Assembly: GCA_041740375.1 (NCBI GenBank)
Contig: JBGSMB010000046.1
Span: 1-16,980, forward strand
Source: JBGSMB01 sp041740375
GTDB lineage: Bacteria > Patescibacteriota > Saccharimonadia > Saccharimonadales > JAGQMS01
Direction of reading: 5' to 3'
DNA: 16,980 bases
Part shown: positions 1 to 7,577 of the stretch, piece after piece
Layout: every line of letters begins with the position of its first letter
Position numbering within the stretch: position 1 is the stretch's first letter
Program-made: the position numbers and the translations under genes
The notes under the pieces: model-generated
The model's database searches: none
Seen by the model: only the letters and a program-made list of their open reading frames with translations
Told to the model about the DNA's origin: nothing

Positions 1-749
1 GCCTGCTCGATCTTCGGTCGTCGAACAATCGGCGGCAACTTTTCGGTGATTCTTGAGAGCAAAAGCTCACCGTACTTTGAAAAGTGCGACCCAACGCCTC
101 CACCAATCACGATGAGATCAGGCTCAATAACACTACAAAGTTCCACAAAACCAAGCCACCACCTTTCCACAATTTCAGCCCAAATTGCTGGATCGTCAAT
201 TTCACTAGCAGGTTTACCGTATGCGGCAACAATAGATTTACCAGAGCCAAATTTCTCCCAGATCTGCAATTCACCCCCGTAAGGTAGCAGCATATTACCA
301 CCTTCACTATCCTCCAGGGTTTCATCAATGACGCCTTCATCAATTACTCCCGTGCCAATTCCCGTACTGATGGTGACGTAGAGCACTTTATCCGGTATGG
401 GCGAACGAGTAAGCGTTTCCGAGAGTCCCGCCAAGTTTGCGTCATTCTCAATCTTGGTAGGGCAGTCGACAATCTTTGCTATATCGCCCTCGATCGATAC
501 ATTTTTCCAGGGTAAATTCCCAAAAGTAATCGCGACACCTTGTTTTCGGTCGATTGAGCTAGGCGCTGCAACTGCGCAAAACTCTGCCTTCTCTGGTAGC
601 CCGAGTCCCTCGAAATTTACCTTAAATGCACTCAAAAATTCTAGGTAGTCTTTCGGAGTTTCAAAACGAACTTGCGTCGTAACCGTACCACTTTCGTCGA
701 ATACGCCGATCAGCGTCTTCGTACCCCCAATATCTACCCCAATAATCAT
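1..749 (-). CDS. ROK-family sugar kinase (glucokinase-like), 3' end cut by window edge
   Basis: About 249 residues are readable from the ATG at 749 down to the left edge; the last part of the C-terminus is missing. ROK kinases use ATP to phosphorylate glucose or N-acetylated hexoses in the cytoplasm. Seen: the N-terminal phosphate loop DIGGTK (6-11), the catalytic stretch ENDANL with the base Asp at 103, the ATP-site STGIGTG (128-134) and the adenosine loop VIGGGVG (214-220). Odd: the usual ROK zinc motif CxCGxxGC is absent and the usual ExGH is EGGN (149-152), so the metal site is missing. The start is fixed by an in-frame TAA 12 bases upstream. A GAGGAGG lies about 21 bases before this ATG, better placed for an out-of-frame ATG at 765 that opens only a 34-codon frame. 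Sugar specificity cannot be told. Confidence 0.88.
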   Translation of the reverse strand, partial: MIIGVDIGGTKTLIGVFDESGTVTTQVRFETPKDYLEFLSAFKVNFEGLGLPEKAEFCAVAAPSSIDRKQGVAITFGNLPWKNVSIEGDIAKIVDCPTKIENDANLAGLSETLTRSPIPDKVLYVTISTGIGTGVIDEGVIDETLEDSEGGNMLLPYGGELQIWEKFGSGKSIVAAYGKPASEIDDPAIWAEIVERWWLGFVELCSVIEPDLIVIGGGVGSHFSKYGELLLSRITEKLPPIVRRPKIEQ

Positions 750-847
750 TAGACCAGTTTACCATCCATGCCTCCTCAAATATAAACAAATTGGAGGAGG
801 CAAGAGCTGGGTATGTGCTACTAGGGTGGCGTACCCGTTACGTCGTC

Positions 848-876
848 TTTACTTTTTACTTCTTATGAGCGATAAT
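848..876 (+). promoter_or_regulatory. Sigma-70-type promoter for rpsA-infB
   Basis: TTTACT (848-853), a 17-base spacer and GATAAT (871-876) match the housekeeping consensus well. Transcription should start near 883, giving a leader of about 124 bases before rpsA. No other good promoter is seen between here and the rpsA start. Confidence 0.6.
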
Positions 877-882
877 ACTACT

Positions 883-1006
883 CAAGTAGACGTGTGTTTG
901 TATGCGCACGGGGCGGTCTTCTCTAACCCGCTCCTCCAGATCTTGTCTGGCGTAAATAAACGTCGAAATTATTAACTAAAAGAGAACAAGGTTTTAAAAA
1001 CAAGCA
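883..1006 (+). promoter_or_regulatory. Structured 5' leader of rpsA
   Basis: The stretch between the predicted start site and rpsA is unusually long for this compact window. It holds two small hairpins: CGTGTG (891-896) with CGCACG (905-910, one wobble pair), and CCAGA (936-940) with TCTGG (946-950). The last 50 bases are A-rich with only a weak, distant AAGG before the start codon. In other bacteria the rpsA leader is the target of S1 autoregulation; here that is inference. The rest of the 750-1006 gap holds the divergent ROK upstream region and a weak GGGT/ACCC inverted repeat (824-836). Confidence 0.35.
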
Positions 1007-2089
1007 ATGGCAACGAAATCAGCTCCTAAAAATATGGAAGAGCTCTTAAGCTCAAACGAAGTAAAACACCTCAGCGTAGGTGATGTTTACGACGGTACAA
1101 TTACATCAATCAAGAAACACGAACTCTGGGTAGATCTCGGCCCTTACGGTGTCGGCGTCGTAATGCGACGAGAAATGGCTGGCTCAAACGAACTAGAAGT
1201 CGGTCAGACCCTTACTGTTAGCGTTGTTGACCCCGAGTTAGACGAAGAGGGCTACGCTCTACTAAGTCTTAGGAAAGCCGCAAAAGACCGCGGTTGGGAC
1301 GAGCTACAGCGTGTATTTGAAGCTGGCGAAACTCTAGAGATCACCGCTTACGATGCAAATCGCGGCGGACTTCTTATTGAGCTAGAAGGCATTCGTGGCT
1401 TCTTACCAGTTTCTCAACTTTCACCAGATCATTACCCGCGCGTTACTGGCGCAGATAAAGACGAAATTCTGCAAAAGCTCAACGCTCTCATCAAAGAGAC
1501 GTTGCGTGTACGAATCCTCGATGTATCAAGACGCGACAACAAGCTTATCTTCTCCGAAAAAGAAGCTCTCAAAGACGATCTCATCGAGCGCTTCTCTAAA
1601 CTAACCGTAGGCGAAGTAGTCGACGGTACAATCACCGGTGTTATCGATTTCGGTGCATTCGTAAATGTGAACGGCATCGAAGGTCTCATCCACATTTCCG
1701 AAATTTCTTGGGAGCGAGTAGAAGACCCTCGTAAATACGTGAGCGTTGGTGACAAAGTAAAAGCTAAAATCATCAGCATCGACAAAGACCGCCTATCGCT
1801 CAGTCTAAAGCAGCTCGAAGAAGATCCATGGATGAAAGACGTTGAGAGCTTAAAGCCAGGCGACAATGTTAGCGGTACGGTCACTCGTATCACTCCATTT
1901 GGTGCGTTCGTACAGATCACACCTGCGGTTGAGGCGCTTGTACATGTATCCGAGCTAAGTAGCGAAGAAGAGACAGAAGCAATCGACCCAGAAAAGCTAT
2001 TTAAGCTCAACGAAAAGAAAGATTTCCGCATCCTAGAGATAGATACAGAGGGCCGAAAAATAGCACTAAGCCTTAAAGACAAGAAGTAA
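1007..2089 (+). CDS. rpsA: 30S ribosomal protein S1, four S1 domains
   Basis: A 360-residue protein made of S1 (OB-fold RNA-binding) repeats at roughly 24-90, 107-185, 201-270 and 285-356. The third and fourth show the classic pattern best: VDGTITGVIDFGAFVNV with GLIHISEIS, and VSGTVTRITPFGAFVQI with ALVHVSELS. S1 binds mRNA on the small subunit and helps load messages lacking strong ribosome sites. The E. coli protein has six domains; this four-domain form resembles the short S1 of Gram-positive bacteria. The ATG at 1007 follows an A-rich stretch with no close Shine-Dalgarno. infB follows on the same strand after 75 bases with no promoter seen between, so an rpsA-infB operon is likely. The identification is firm; whether the protein is stably ribosome-bound is not known from sequence. 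Confidence 0.93.
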   Translation: MATKSAPKNMEELLSSNEVKHLSVGDVYDGTITSIKKHELWVDLGPYGVGVVMRREMAGSNELEVGQTLTVSVVDPELDEEGYALLSLRKAAKDRGWDELQRVFEAGETLEITAYDANRGGLLIELEGIRGFLPVSQLSPDHYPRVTGADKDEILQKLNALIKETLRVRILDVSRRDNKLIFSEKEALKDDLIERFSKLTVGEVVDGTITGVIDFGAFVNVNGIEGLIHISEISWERVEDPRKYVSVGDKVKAKIISIDKDRLSLSLKQLEEDPWMKDVESLKPGDNVSGTVTRITPFGAFVQITPAVEALVHVSELSSEEETEAIDPEKLFKLNEKKDFRILEIDTEGRKIALSLKDKK

Positions 2090-2164
2090 TGTACGCTTAA
2101 ACCTTTGGTTGTCCATAGCCTTAAAACGGCAAACGTGGCTGGCCAAAAAGAAAGAACAACCACG

Positions 2165-3922
2165 ATGGCACGACAAATCACAATTCCAGAACACATCACC
2201 GTCGGCACTCTAGCCGAAAAGTTAGACTTGCCTGTGGTTAAGCTTGTAGGCGAGCTCATGAAAAACGGCATCATGATGACCGTCAACGAAAAGATAGATG
2301 TCGATACTGCCAACATCATTATTTCCGAACTCGATCTTGAAGTAGAGCTCGTCGCAGAAGAAGCCAAAGACGAACCAAAGATTACCAAGGTGATCTCTAC
2401 AGACAAAGATGCCACAGCTAGGCCACCAGTTGTAGCGGTAATGGGCCATGTCGACCACGGCAAAACCAGCCTGCTCGACGCGATCCGCACCAGCGACACC
2501 GCCGCCAAAGAAGCCGGCGGGATCACTCAGCACATCTCTGCTTATCAGATCACTCACGGTGACCGTAAGCTAACGTTTCTTGATACTCCTGGTCATGAAG
2601 CCTTCTCGGCGCTTAGAGAGCATGGTGCGCTTCTTACAGACGTTGCAGTTATCGTCATCGCTGCCGACGACGGCATCAAGCCACAGACCGTCGAAGCGAT
2701 CCGTTTTGCGCGCAAGGCAAACGCCAAAATAGTTGTCGCCGTAAACAAAATGGACAAAGAAGGCGCCAACATCGATCGCATCAAGCAGCAACTTTCCGAG
2801 CATGACCTTCTGATCGAAGAGTGGGGCGGTGATATCGTCGTCGTTCCCGTTTCAGCCAAGACCAAAGCCGGTATTCCTGAGCTTCTCGACATGATCTTAC
2901 TTGTCTCTGACGTCGAAGAGCTTAAAGCAAATGCCAAAGCGCCAGCTCGTGGGCTTATCATCGAATCCCACATGGAAACAGGCCGAGGCGCCGTTGCCGT
3001 AGCGCTCGTTCAAGAGGGCACACTTGAGGCTAACGACTTCATTGTTGTCGGCTCGACGTACGCAAAGGTCCGAAACCTTGAAACAACAGATGCAAGAGCG
3101 ATCAAAACCGCCGGCCCTTCAACGCCTGTACAAATAATTGGTTTCAAAGCTATGCCAGAGTTTGGTGACGAATTCTATGTCGTCAAAAACGAGAAAGAAG
3201 CCAGGAGCCTCGCAGCAACGGCCGCTCATGGCAAATCTTCATCATCACAATCGGGCATGACTAGCTCTGAGCTCCTTCGCATCATTAGCCGCAAAACTTC
3301 TGTTACCGAGTTCAACGTGCTTATCAAAGCCGACGTACAAGGTTCGCTCACATCAGTTGCCGACAGTCTAAAAAGTCTTGATACAGACGAGGTTGCTACG
3401 CGAATCGTTGGTTCGGGTGTAGGTAACATCACCGAAAACGATATTTTGATGGCTCAGACCACGGACGCAATTATTTACGGCTTCCACATGTCGCTTTCAT
3501 CTGATATGAAGCAGTTAGCTCATCGGCACAACGTCGATATTCGTATGTTTAACATCATATATGAGTTAATCGACGACGTTCGAGCCGAACTAGGCTCACG
3601 TCTAGGACCCGAAGTCATCGATACGCCAGCCGGTAGACTCGTTATAAAGGGGATCTTCCGAACCACCAAGGACGAAGTTATCTGTGGCGGCGAAGTCACG
3701 AAAGGCAAGCTTGTTTTCCCGGCGCTTGCCAATCATTTGCGCAACGACGAGCTACTCGAAACTGTCGAGATAGTCTCGCTAAAACGTGGACCACAAGATA
3801 CCAAAGAAGTAGAAAAGGGCGAGATGTGTGGCATGAGCTACAAACCATCCGACAAGCCTGACATTGAAGAAGGCGACCACTTCGAATTCTTCACCCGAGA
3901 AGTCAAAGAACGCACCCTGTAA
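2165..3922 (+). CDS. infB: Translation initiation factor IF-2 (short form)
   Basis: IF2 is a GTPase that brings fMet-tRNA to the 30S subunit and promotes subunit joining. All GTPase motifs are present: GHVDHGKT (94-101), GGITQH (118-123), DTPGH (140-144), NKMD (194-197) and SAK (230-232). A short IF2 N-terminal domain (about residues 4-60) precedes the G domain, and domains II-IV fill the rest. At 585 residues it lacks the long N-terminal extension of E. coli IF2 (890 residues), close to the minimal bacterial core. The ATG at 2165 gives the start MARQITIPEHITV, which begins directly with the IF2_N fold. An in-frame TTG at 2105 would add 20 residues with no family support, so it is not used. 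No good Shine-Dalgarno precedes it. Confidence 0.95.
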   Translation: MARQITIPEHITVGTLAEKLDLPVVKLVGELMKNGIMMTVNEKIDVDTANIIISELDLEVELVAEEAKDEPKITKVISTDKDATARPPVVAVMGHVDHGKTSLLDAIRTSDTAAKEAGGITQHISAYQITHGDRKLTFLDTPGHEAFSALREHGALLTDVAVIVIAADDGIKPQTVEAIRFARKANAKIVVAVNKMDKEGANIDRIKQQLSEHDLLIEEWGGDIVVVPVSAKTKAGIPELLDMILLVSDVEELKANAKAPARGLIIESHMETGRGAVAVALVQEGTLEANDFIVVGSTYAKVRNLETTDARAIKTAGPSTPVQIIGFKAMPEFGDEFYVVKNEKEARSLAATAAHGKSSSSQSGMTSSELLRIISRKTSVTEFNVLIKADVQGSLTSVADSLKSLDTDEVATRIVGSGVGNITENDILMAQTTDAIIYGFHMSLSSDMKQLAHRHNVDIRMFNIIYELIDDVRAELGSRLGPEVIDTPAGRLVIKGIFRTTKDEVICGGEVTKGKLVFPALANHLRNDELLETVEIVSLKRGPQDTKEVEKGEMCGMSYKPSDKPDIEEGDHFEFFTREVKERTL

Positions 3923-3934
3923 CAAGCTACATAG

Positions 3935-3963
3935 TTGACAATTAAGCAAAAGCATGATAATAT
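3935..3963 (+). promoter_or_regulatory. Near-consensus extended -10 promoter for the 4009-6065 unit
   Basis: A perfect TTGACA (3935-3940), a 17-base spacer and TAATAT (3958-3963) with an extended TG at 3955-3956. This is the best promoter in the window by match to consensus. The start site should fall near 3970, giving an A-rich, G-poor leader of about 39 bases with no Shine-Dalgarno before the ATG at 4009. Confidence 0.75.
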
Positions 3964-3969
3964 GCTTTT
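3948..3969. repeat. 8-bp perfect inverted repeat over the -10 box
   Basis: AAAAGCAT (3948-3955) and ATGCTTTT (3962-3969) are perfect inverted copies around a 6-base centre that contains most of the -10 element. It could be an operator for an unknown regulator. It could also be a weak terminator for infB 26 bases upstream, since the right arm ends in four T; the low GC content makes that less convincing. Confidence 0.55.
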
Positions 3970-4008
3970 AGTTTCAAATAATAAAAATATAAACAAAAAC
4001 AAAAAATC

Positions 4009-5718
4009 ATGAGTGAATCAAAACCAGTAAACCCAGAAGCCTTCAATGCAGAAGAGCACGTTAAAATCGATTATCACAATAAAGATGGCGAAATAATTGC
4101 ACATCACTACTATGCAGTAGACGAGCAGGGGAAGAAGCATCATATATCCACCGATGACATGCTAATTACTCGAGGCTACGACCCCGAAGCTTATAAAAAC
4201 GAATTACTAGTTTCTGAAGTAGAAGATACAGAAGAAACAACACCTGATTTATACGATCAGGATAAAGAAGATGATATTGAAGATCTTGATCTTGACGAGG
4301 ATGACAATGAATCGTTAGACGATGACGTAGAGCGTCAGATACAAAATGCTATGCAAGAGTTAAACGATGTCATAGCAGAGGGAAAAATCGCCTTCATTAC
4401 TAATGATAAAATTGCTCAAGCAAGAGCGATAAGCAAGGTTTCCCGACTAGTTGACATAATTACCGATCTAAGCGGTACGGAAGACACAGAACGAGATATA
4501 TTTATGTCAAATTGTCTATCGGATATGATGCTAGAATCTCCAGAGGATGTTTCCGGCGCAGATGAAGGCGAGCAGGAGCTTGCCGACTCAGAAAGACCCC
4601 ACGAACTTCTAGAATACGAAGGAAAGCTATCTGAGGCTCGCGATAACCTTGCAAGACTCAACCTAAAAGTAGCTGGCAAAATTATTACTGGCCCAAAGAT
4701 CAAGAAGCAAATCGCAGAAGCTGAAGATCAGTGGCGCAAGCTACAAACTAAAGTGACAGTCGAGCTTTTCAAGTTAAGGAAGGAACTAGGTGGCGGCGAA
4801 CTATCTCCAGATGAAGTAAACGTAATTGTGATGGGGATTGCAATTGCTGAGGCAAAATCTCTAGCCGAACAAGAAGCCTTAGTTGCATCACAGGGTGGTG
4901 GTGGAAATGTTCTATCTCGTGCCTGGAAGCGCTATGCAGCTAGCTACGAAAAAGCCGGCTTTATCGGTAAGGCAATTCGACTTGCTCCTGCCGGTATCCT
5001 TGCGGGTGTAGCAGTCGGTACGGTCTTTGGCGTAGTAGGCGGTGGGATTTTCGGAGCGCTAATCGCCAAAGGTGCGACAAAAGGTGCTCTTACTGCTAAG
5101 GTTCGCGCTTCTGGTAGCGTTACCGCGGCTAGTACCAACGAAGACGAACTTAAAAAAGATATTCCTCTAACTGGAGAGTATAACGCCACAACAATAGAGG
5201 AGATCGCTGCAATGCGAGCCGCCGACGTCAACACAAAAGCCTCTAAAGAACGCGTTGAGGGCCATGTACGTAAAAATCGTAAGCGCATGGCAGGTTCGGT
5301 TGCCCTTGGTGCAGCTCTTGGCGGTACATTTGGTGCTATTACTAACCAGTTCCTTGACCAGAGCCCACTCGGCGGACGTGGACTCTACGAGCACAAAATC
5401 GAGAAGCCTAGTATCATCGATCAGCAGCCAACAGGTCCTACTCCGCCGGCCGAAGTAGTCCCAGTCCCTACGAGTATCAACCCAATTGAATATGCAGGTA
5501 GCCACGGAGTAGATCTAGGAGCTCCAGATGCTTGGCCTTTCAAGATCGCCGATCAGCTAGGACTTTCGCAACAAGACTCTATCGATTTAGCTCGCCAAAA
5601 CGGCTTTAGTTTTGAGGGCGGAAAATATTGGATACAAGGTCGTATGATGAACCCGACAGAAATGAAGTTTCATAACATAGGTCTTGCAGAGATTGCGGCG
5701 AAGCGATTTCAAGGGTAA
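4009..5718 (+). CDS. Unrecognised 569-aa acidic protein with glycine-rich hydrophobic segments
   Basis: I do not recognise this family. The N-terminal third is very acidic, with a nearly continuous Asp/Glu run around residues 75-110, followed by mostly charged, probably helical sequence up to about 310. A glycine/alanine-rich hydrophobic stretch lies at about 328-354 (small residues repeating, glycine-zipper-like), a second at about 427-444. Then comes a proline-rich linker (about 470-490) and a compact C-terminal region containing WPFKIADQLGLSQQ and GGKYWIQGRMMNP. There is no signal peptide, so the hydrophobic parts may insert in or associate with a membrane from inside, or pack as an oligomer. 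It starts at the first ATG after a strong promoter and is followed after 14 bases by a DUF5663-like gene, ending at a strong terminator. Codon use looks like its neighbours. Function unknown. Confidence 0.8.
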   Translation: MSESKPVNPEAFNAEEHVKIDYHNKDGEIIAHHYYAVDEQGKKHHISTDDMLITRGYDPEAYKNELLVSEVEDTEETTPDLYDQDKEDDIEDLDLDEDDNESLDDDVERQIQNAMQELNDVIAEGKIAFITNDKIAQARAISKVSRLVDIITDLSGTEDTERDIFMSNCLSDMMLESPEDVSGADEGEQELADSERPHELLEYEGKLSEARDNLARLNLKVAGKIITGPKIKKQIAEAEDQWRKLQTKVTVELFKLRKELGGGELSPDEVNVIVMGIAIAEAKSLAEQEALVASQGGGGNVLSRAWKRYAASYEKAGFIGKAIRLAPAGILAGVAVGTVFGVVGGGIFGALIAKGATKGALTAKVRASGSVTAASTNEDELKKDIPLTGEYNATTIEEIAAMRAADVNTKASKERVEGHVRKNRKRMAGSVALGAALGGTFGAITNQFLDQSPLGGRGLYEHKIEKPSIIDQQPTGPTPPAEVVPVPTSINPIEYAGSHGVDLGAPDAWPFKIADQLGLSQQDSIDLARQNGFSFEGGKYWIQGRMMNPTEMKFHNIGLAEIAAKRFQG

Positions 5719-5732
5719 TATAGGAGATGAAC

Positions 5733-6065
5733 ATGTTTAAATTAGATGACAACTTCCTAAAAGACATAGGTCTTGCAGATCTACCAGAAGATCAAAAACT
5801 GCCAATGTTGAAGGATATCTACGACACCCTCGAACTACGTGTAGGGATGCGACTCGCCGAACAAATGACCGAAGCACAGATGGACGAGTTTGAAGCATTG
5901 GTTGATGGCCAAGATGCCGGCGGTGATGCCGCCAAACACTGGCTTGAGACGAACTTTCCCGGCTATAAAGAAGTCGTTGCAGAAGAGCTCGCAAAGCTAA
6001 AAGCTGAAATTCTCGCCACTTCAGAGCAAATTATTAGTCACCTGAACGAAGAAAAAGCCGCTTAA
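5733..6065 (+). CDS. DUF5663-like small helical protein
   Basis: A 110-residue, acidic, mostly helical protein. The N-terminal segment FLKDIGLADLPEDQK, then YDTLELRVGMRLAEQM and EAQMDEFEALV, resembles DUF5663, a small domain common in CPR genomes; the assignment is from memory of the family pattern. No catalytic motif is visible and the function of the family is unknown. Two in-frame ATGs exist at 5727 and 5733. AGGAG at 5722-5726 is 6 bases from the second, so 5733 is chosen. The gene follows the 569-aa gene by 14 bases, so the two are probably cotranscribed. Its stop codon overlaps the fmt stop region on the opposite strand by 4 bases. Confidence 0.75.
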   Translation: MFKLDDNFLKDIGLADLPEDQKLPMLKDIYDTLELRVGMRLAEQMTEAQMDEFEALVDGQDAGGDAAKHWLETNFPGYKEVVAEELAKLKAEILATSEQIISHLNEEKAA

Positions 6066-7006
6066 GTAACAATTTTATCTCTGTAGCCTTGGAGAAATGC
6101 CCGAGTGGGCATTTCTTTTTTTCCTTCTGGGATAAGGCTCATGATTTTAAGCGAGCCATTGTTGGTCGCAACGAGAAGTGATCCGTCCTCGGAGTTCACT
6201 ATTACTTGACCAGGTTGCTGTTTAGGAGCTTGATCCGGCGCTACAACTGCATCCGTTATGACAACTTTTTGAGCGCCTAGCATAGTGAAGCTCTTTGGCC
6301 ACCCTGCATAGGCGCGTACCTCTCGTTCTAATTGTTCCGCTGATTTCGTCCAGTCAATCTGGCCGTTCTGTTTTGTAATAAGTTTGCAGAAGGTGGCTTT
6401 GGACTCGTCTTGTTCTTTCGGCTGCAATGATCCGTCTAAGATAGATGGCAAATTTTCTAGCAAGAGAGTTGCGCCCGCACCAAGCAGTGAGTTGGTGAGA
6501 TTTTGCTTGGTTTCGCGGGGCAGTATCTCGACTTTTTGTGATGCATAGACCGGTCCTGAATCCATTCCTGAGGCGAGCCGCATGAGTGAGACGCCAGTTT
6601 CTGTGGCGCCGTCAAGCAGTGGTTGCTCGATTGGGGTTGGGCCTCTGTAGCTTGGGAGTAGAGAAGGGTGGATATTGACAATCCCTTTTGGGAAACTATC
6701 GATGACTTTTTGAGAAACTATCTTGCCGTACGCCACTAAAACACCTATATCTGGGGCTAAGTCTCGGAGCTCGTCTAGTAGTTCGTCGGGGCGAGTAGGG
6801 GTGAATACAGGGATACCGTGCTTTTCGGCAATTTCCCTTACCTCTAGTTTGCGGGAGTTTCTTGAGCTGCTTTCTGTGTGGTTGACTACGAGCGCAACTA
6901 CGTCATAACCAGCCTGGAGAAGTCCACTTAAAGTCGGTGCATAGGTTTCGAACCCAGTGCTAAGGCGTTCGTTACCAAAGAATACTATTCTTGATTTCTG
7001 TGTCAT
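6062..7006 (-). CDS. fmt: Methionyl-tRNA formyltransferase
   Basis: Fmt transfers the formyl group of 10-formyl-tetrahydrofolate to Met-tRNA(fMet), making the initiator that IF2 recognises. The 314 residues match the usual length. Catalytic residues are visible: Asn111 and His113 in NIHPSLLPSYRG, and Asp149 in SGMDSGPVY. The C-terminal tRNA-binding domain is present (about 205-310), including VRAYAGWPKSF and the terminal GKKEMPTRAFLQGYRD. The start ATG at 7006 lies inside the end of def (35-bp overlap) with GGAGGAG a suitable distance upstream inside def, so translation is probably coupled. The gene converges on the DUF5663-like gene with a 4-bp overlap. No terminator for the minus strand was found after it. 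Confidence 0.95.
   Translation of the reverse strand: MTQKSRIVFFGNERLSTGFETYAPTLSGLLQAGYDVVALVVNHTESSSRNSRKLEVREIAEKHGIPVFTPTRPDELLDELRDLAPDIGVLVAYGKIVSQKVIDSFPKGIVNIHPSLLPSYRGPTPIEQPLLDGATETGVSLMRLASGMDSGPVYASQKVEILPRETKQNLTNSLLGAGATLLLENLPSILDGSLQPKEQDESKATFCKLITKQNGQIDWTKSAEQLEREVRAYAGWPKSFTMLGAQKVVITDAVVAPDQAPKQQPGQVIVNSEDGSLLVATNNGSLKIMSLIPEGKKEMPTRAFLQGYRDKIVT
6093..6122 (+). terminator. Strong intrinsic terminator, inside the 3' end of fmt
   Basis: A perfect 10-bp stem, AGAAATGCCC (6093-6102) and GGGCATTTCT (6107-6116), with a GAGT loop and a run of seven T (6116-6122). It ends the plus-strand unit begun at 3935. On the minus strand the same bases encode part of the conserved C-terminal GKKEMP...F segment of Fmt. 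Confidence 0.9.
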
Positions 7007-7544
7007 AGCTTAGCTCCTCCAGCTCTCCATTATCTTTGAGTGCATAAAATGCCTTCGGGTCGTCTTTGATGTGATCAATAAAGACTACGCCGTTGGTATG
7101 GTCGATCTCGTGCTGAAGTATACGAGCTGCAAAGCCTTCAAGGATAACTCGAAATTCGTTACCTTCGAGGTCGAGCGCCTTGACCTTGATCTTGTTATGA
7201 CGAGGTACTTTACCGTAGATATTTTTGATACTGAGGCAGCCTTCGAAATCTTCTACGACCGGTCCTTCGGCCCTGACTACCTGAGGGTTTATGAATGTGA
7301 CGAAAGTTCGGTCATTCTTATCATCGAAATTATTGCGAACAATGACAACCCGTTTCAAGGAATCTATCTGGACTGCAGCGAGCGCAACGCCAACTTCGTG
7401 CTTTCTGTGCGCCTCCCAGTCAAGAAGGGCTTCGGCCATATCATCTACAAGCGATGTTATTTCGTCATCAACAACTCGAACTCTTTGCGATCTTTTTCGC
7501 AGTGAGTCGTTCGGTAAAAAGATTATGTCGTCTTGTTTTGCCAT
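6972..7544 (-). CDS. def: Peptide deformylase
   Basis: Def is a metal hydrolase that removes the formyl group from nascent chains. With the ATG at 7544 the protein is 190 residues and begins MAKQDDIIFLPNDSLRKRS, typical of the family. The three motifs are present: GVALAAVQ (52-59), EGCLS (101-105, metal ligand Cys103) and QHEIDH (144-149, ligands His145 and His149, catalytic Glu146). Motif 1 is normally GxGLAAxQ; the second Gly is Ala here. A GTG at 7577, directly after the priA stop, would add 11 residues that do not resemble a deformylase N-terminus, so it is less likely. It sits between priA and fmt, a gene order seen widely in bacteria, and overlaps fmt by 35 bp. Confidence 0.93.
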   Translation of the reverse strand: MAKQDDIIFLPNDSLRKRSQRVRVVDDEITSLVDDMAEALLDWEAHRKHEVGVALAAVQIDSLKRVVIVRNNFDDKNDRTFVTFINPQVVRAEGPVVEDFEGCLSIKNIYGKVPRHNKIKVKALDLEGNEFRVILEGFAARILQHEIDHTNGVVFIDHIKDDPKAFYALKDNGELEELSYDTEIKNSILW

Positions 7545-7577
7545 GATTTCAAGAAGAAGTATATCACTAGGGGCCAC

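Noticed and set aside
865..975. A 36-codon open frame upstream of rpsA.
   Set aside because: Its ATG lies before the -10 box of the rpsA promoter, it has no ribosome site, and the protein resembles nothing.
2105..2164. TTG start adding 20 residues to IF2.
   Set aside because: The ATG at 2165 starts right at the IF2_N domain; the extension has no support.
1432..2526. Long minus-strand open frame (364 codons) opposite rpsA and infB.
   Set aside because: It runs antisense through two clearly conserved genes, has a Ser/Arg-rich composition typical of shadow frames and no family motif.
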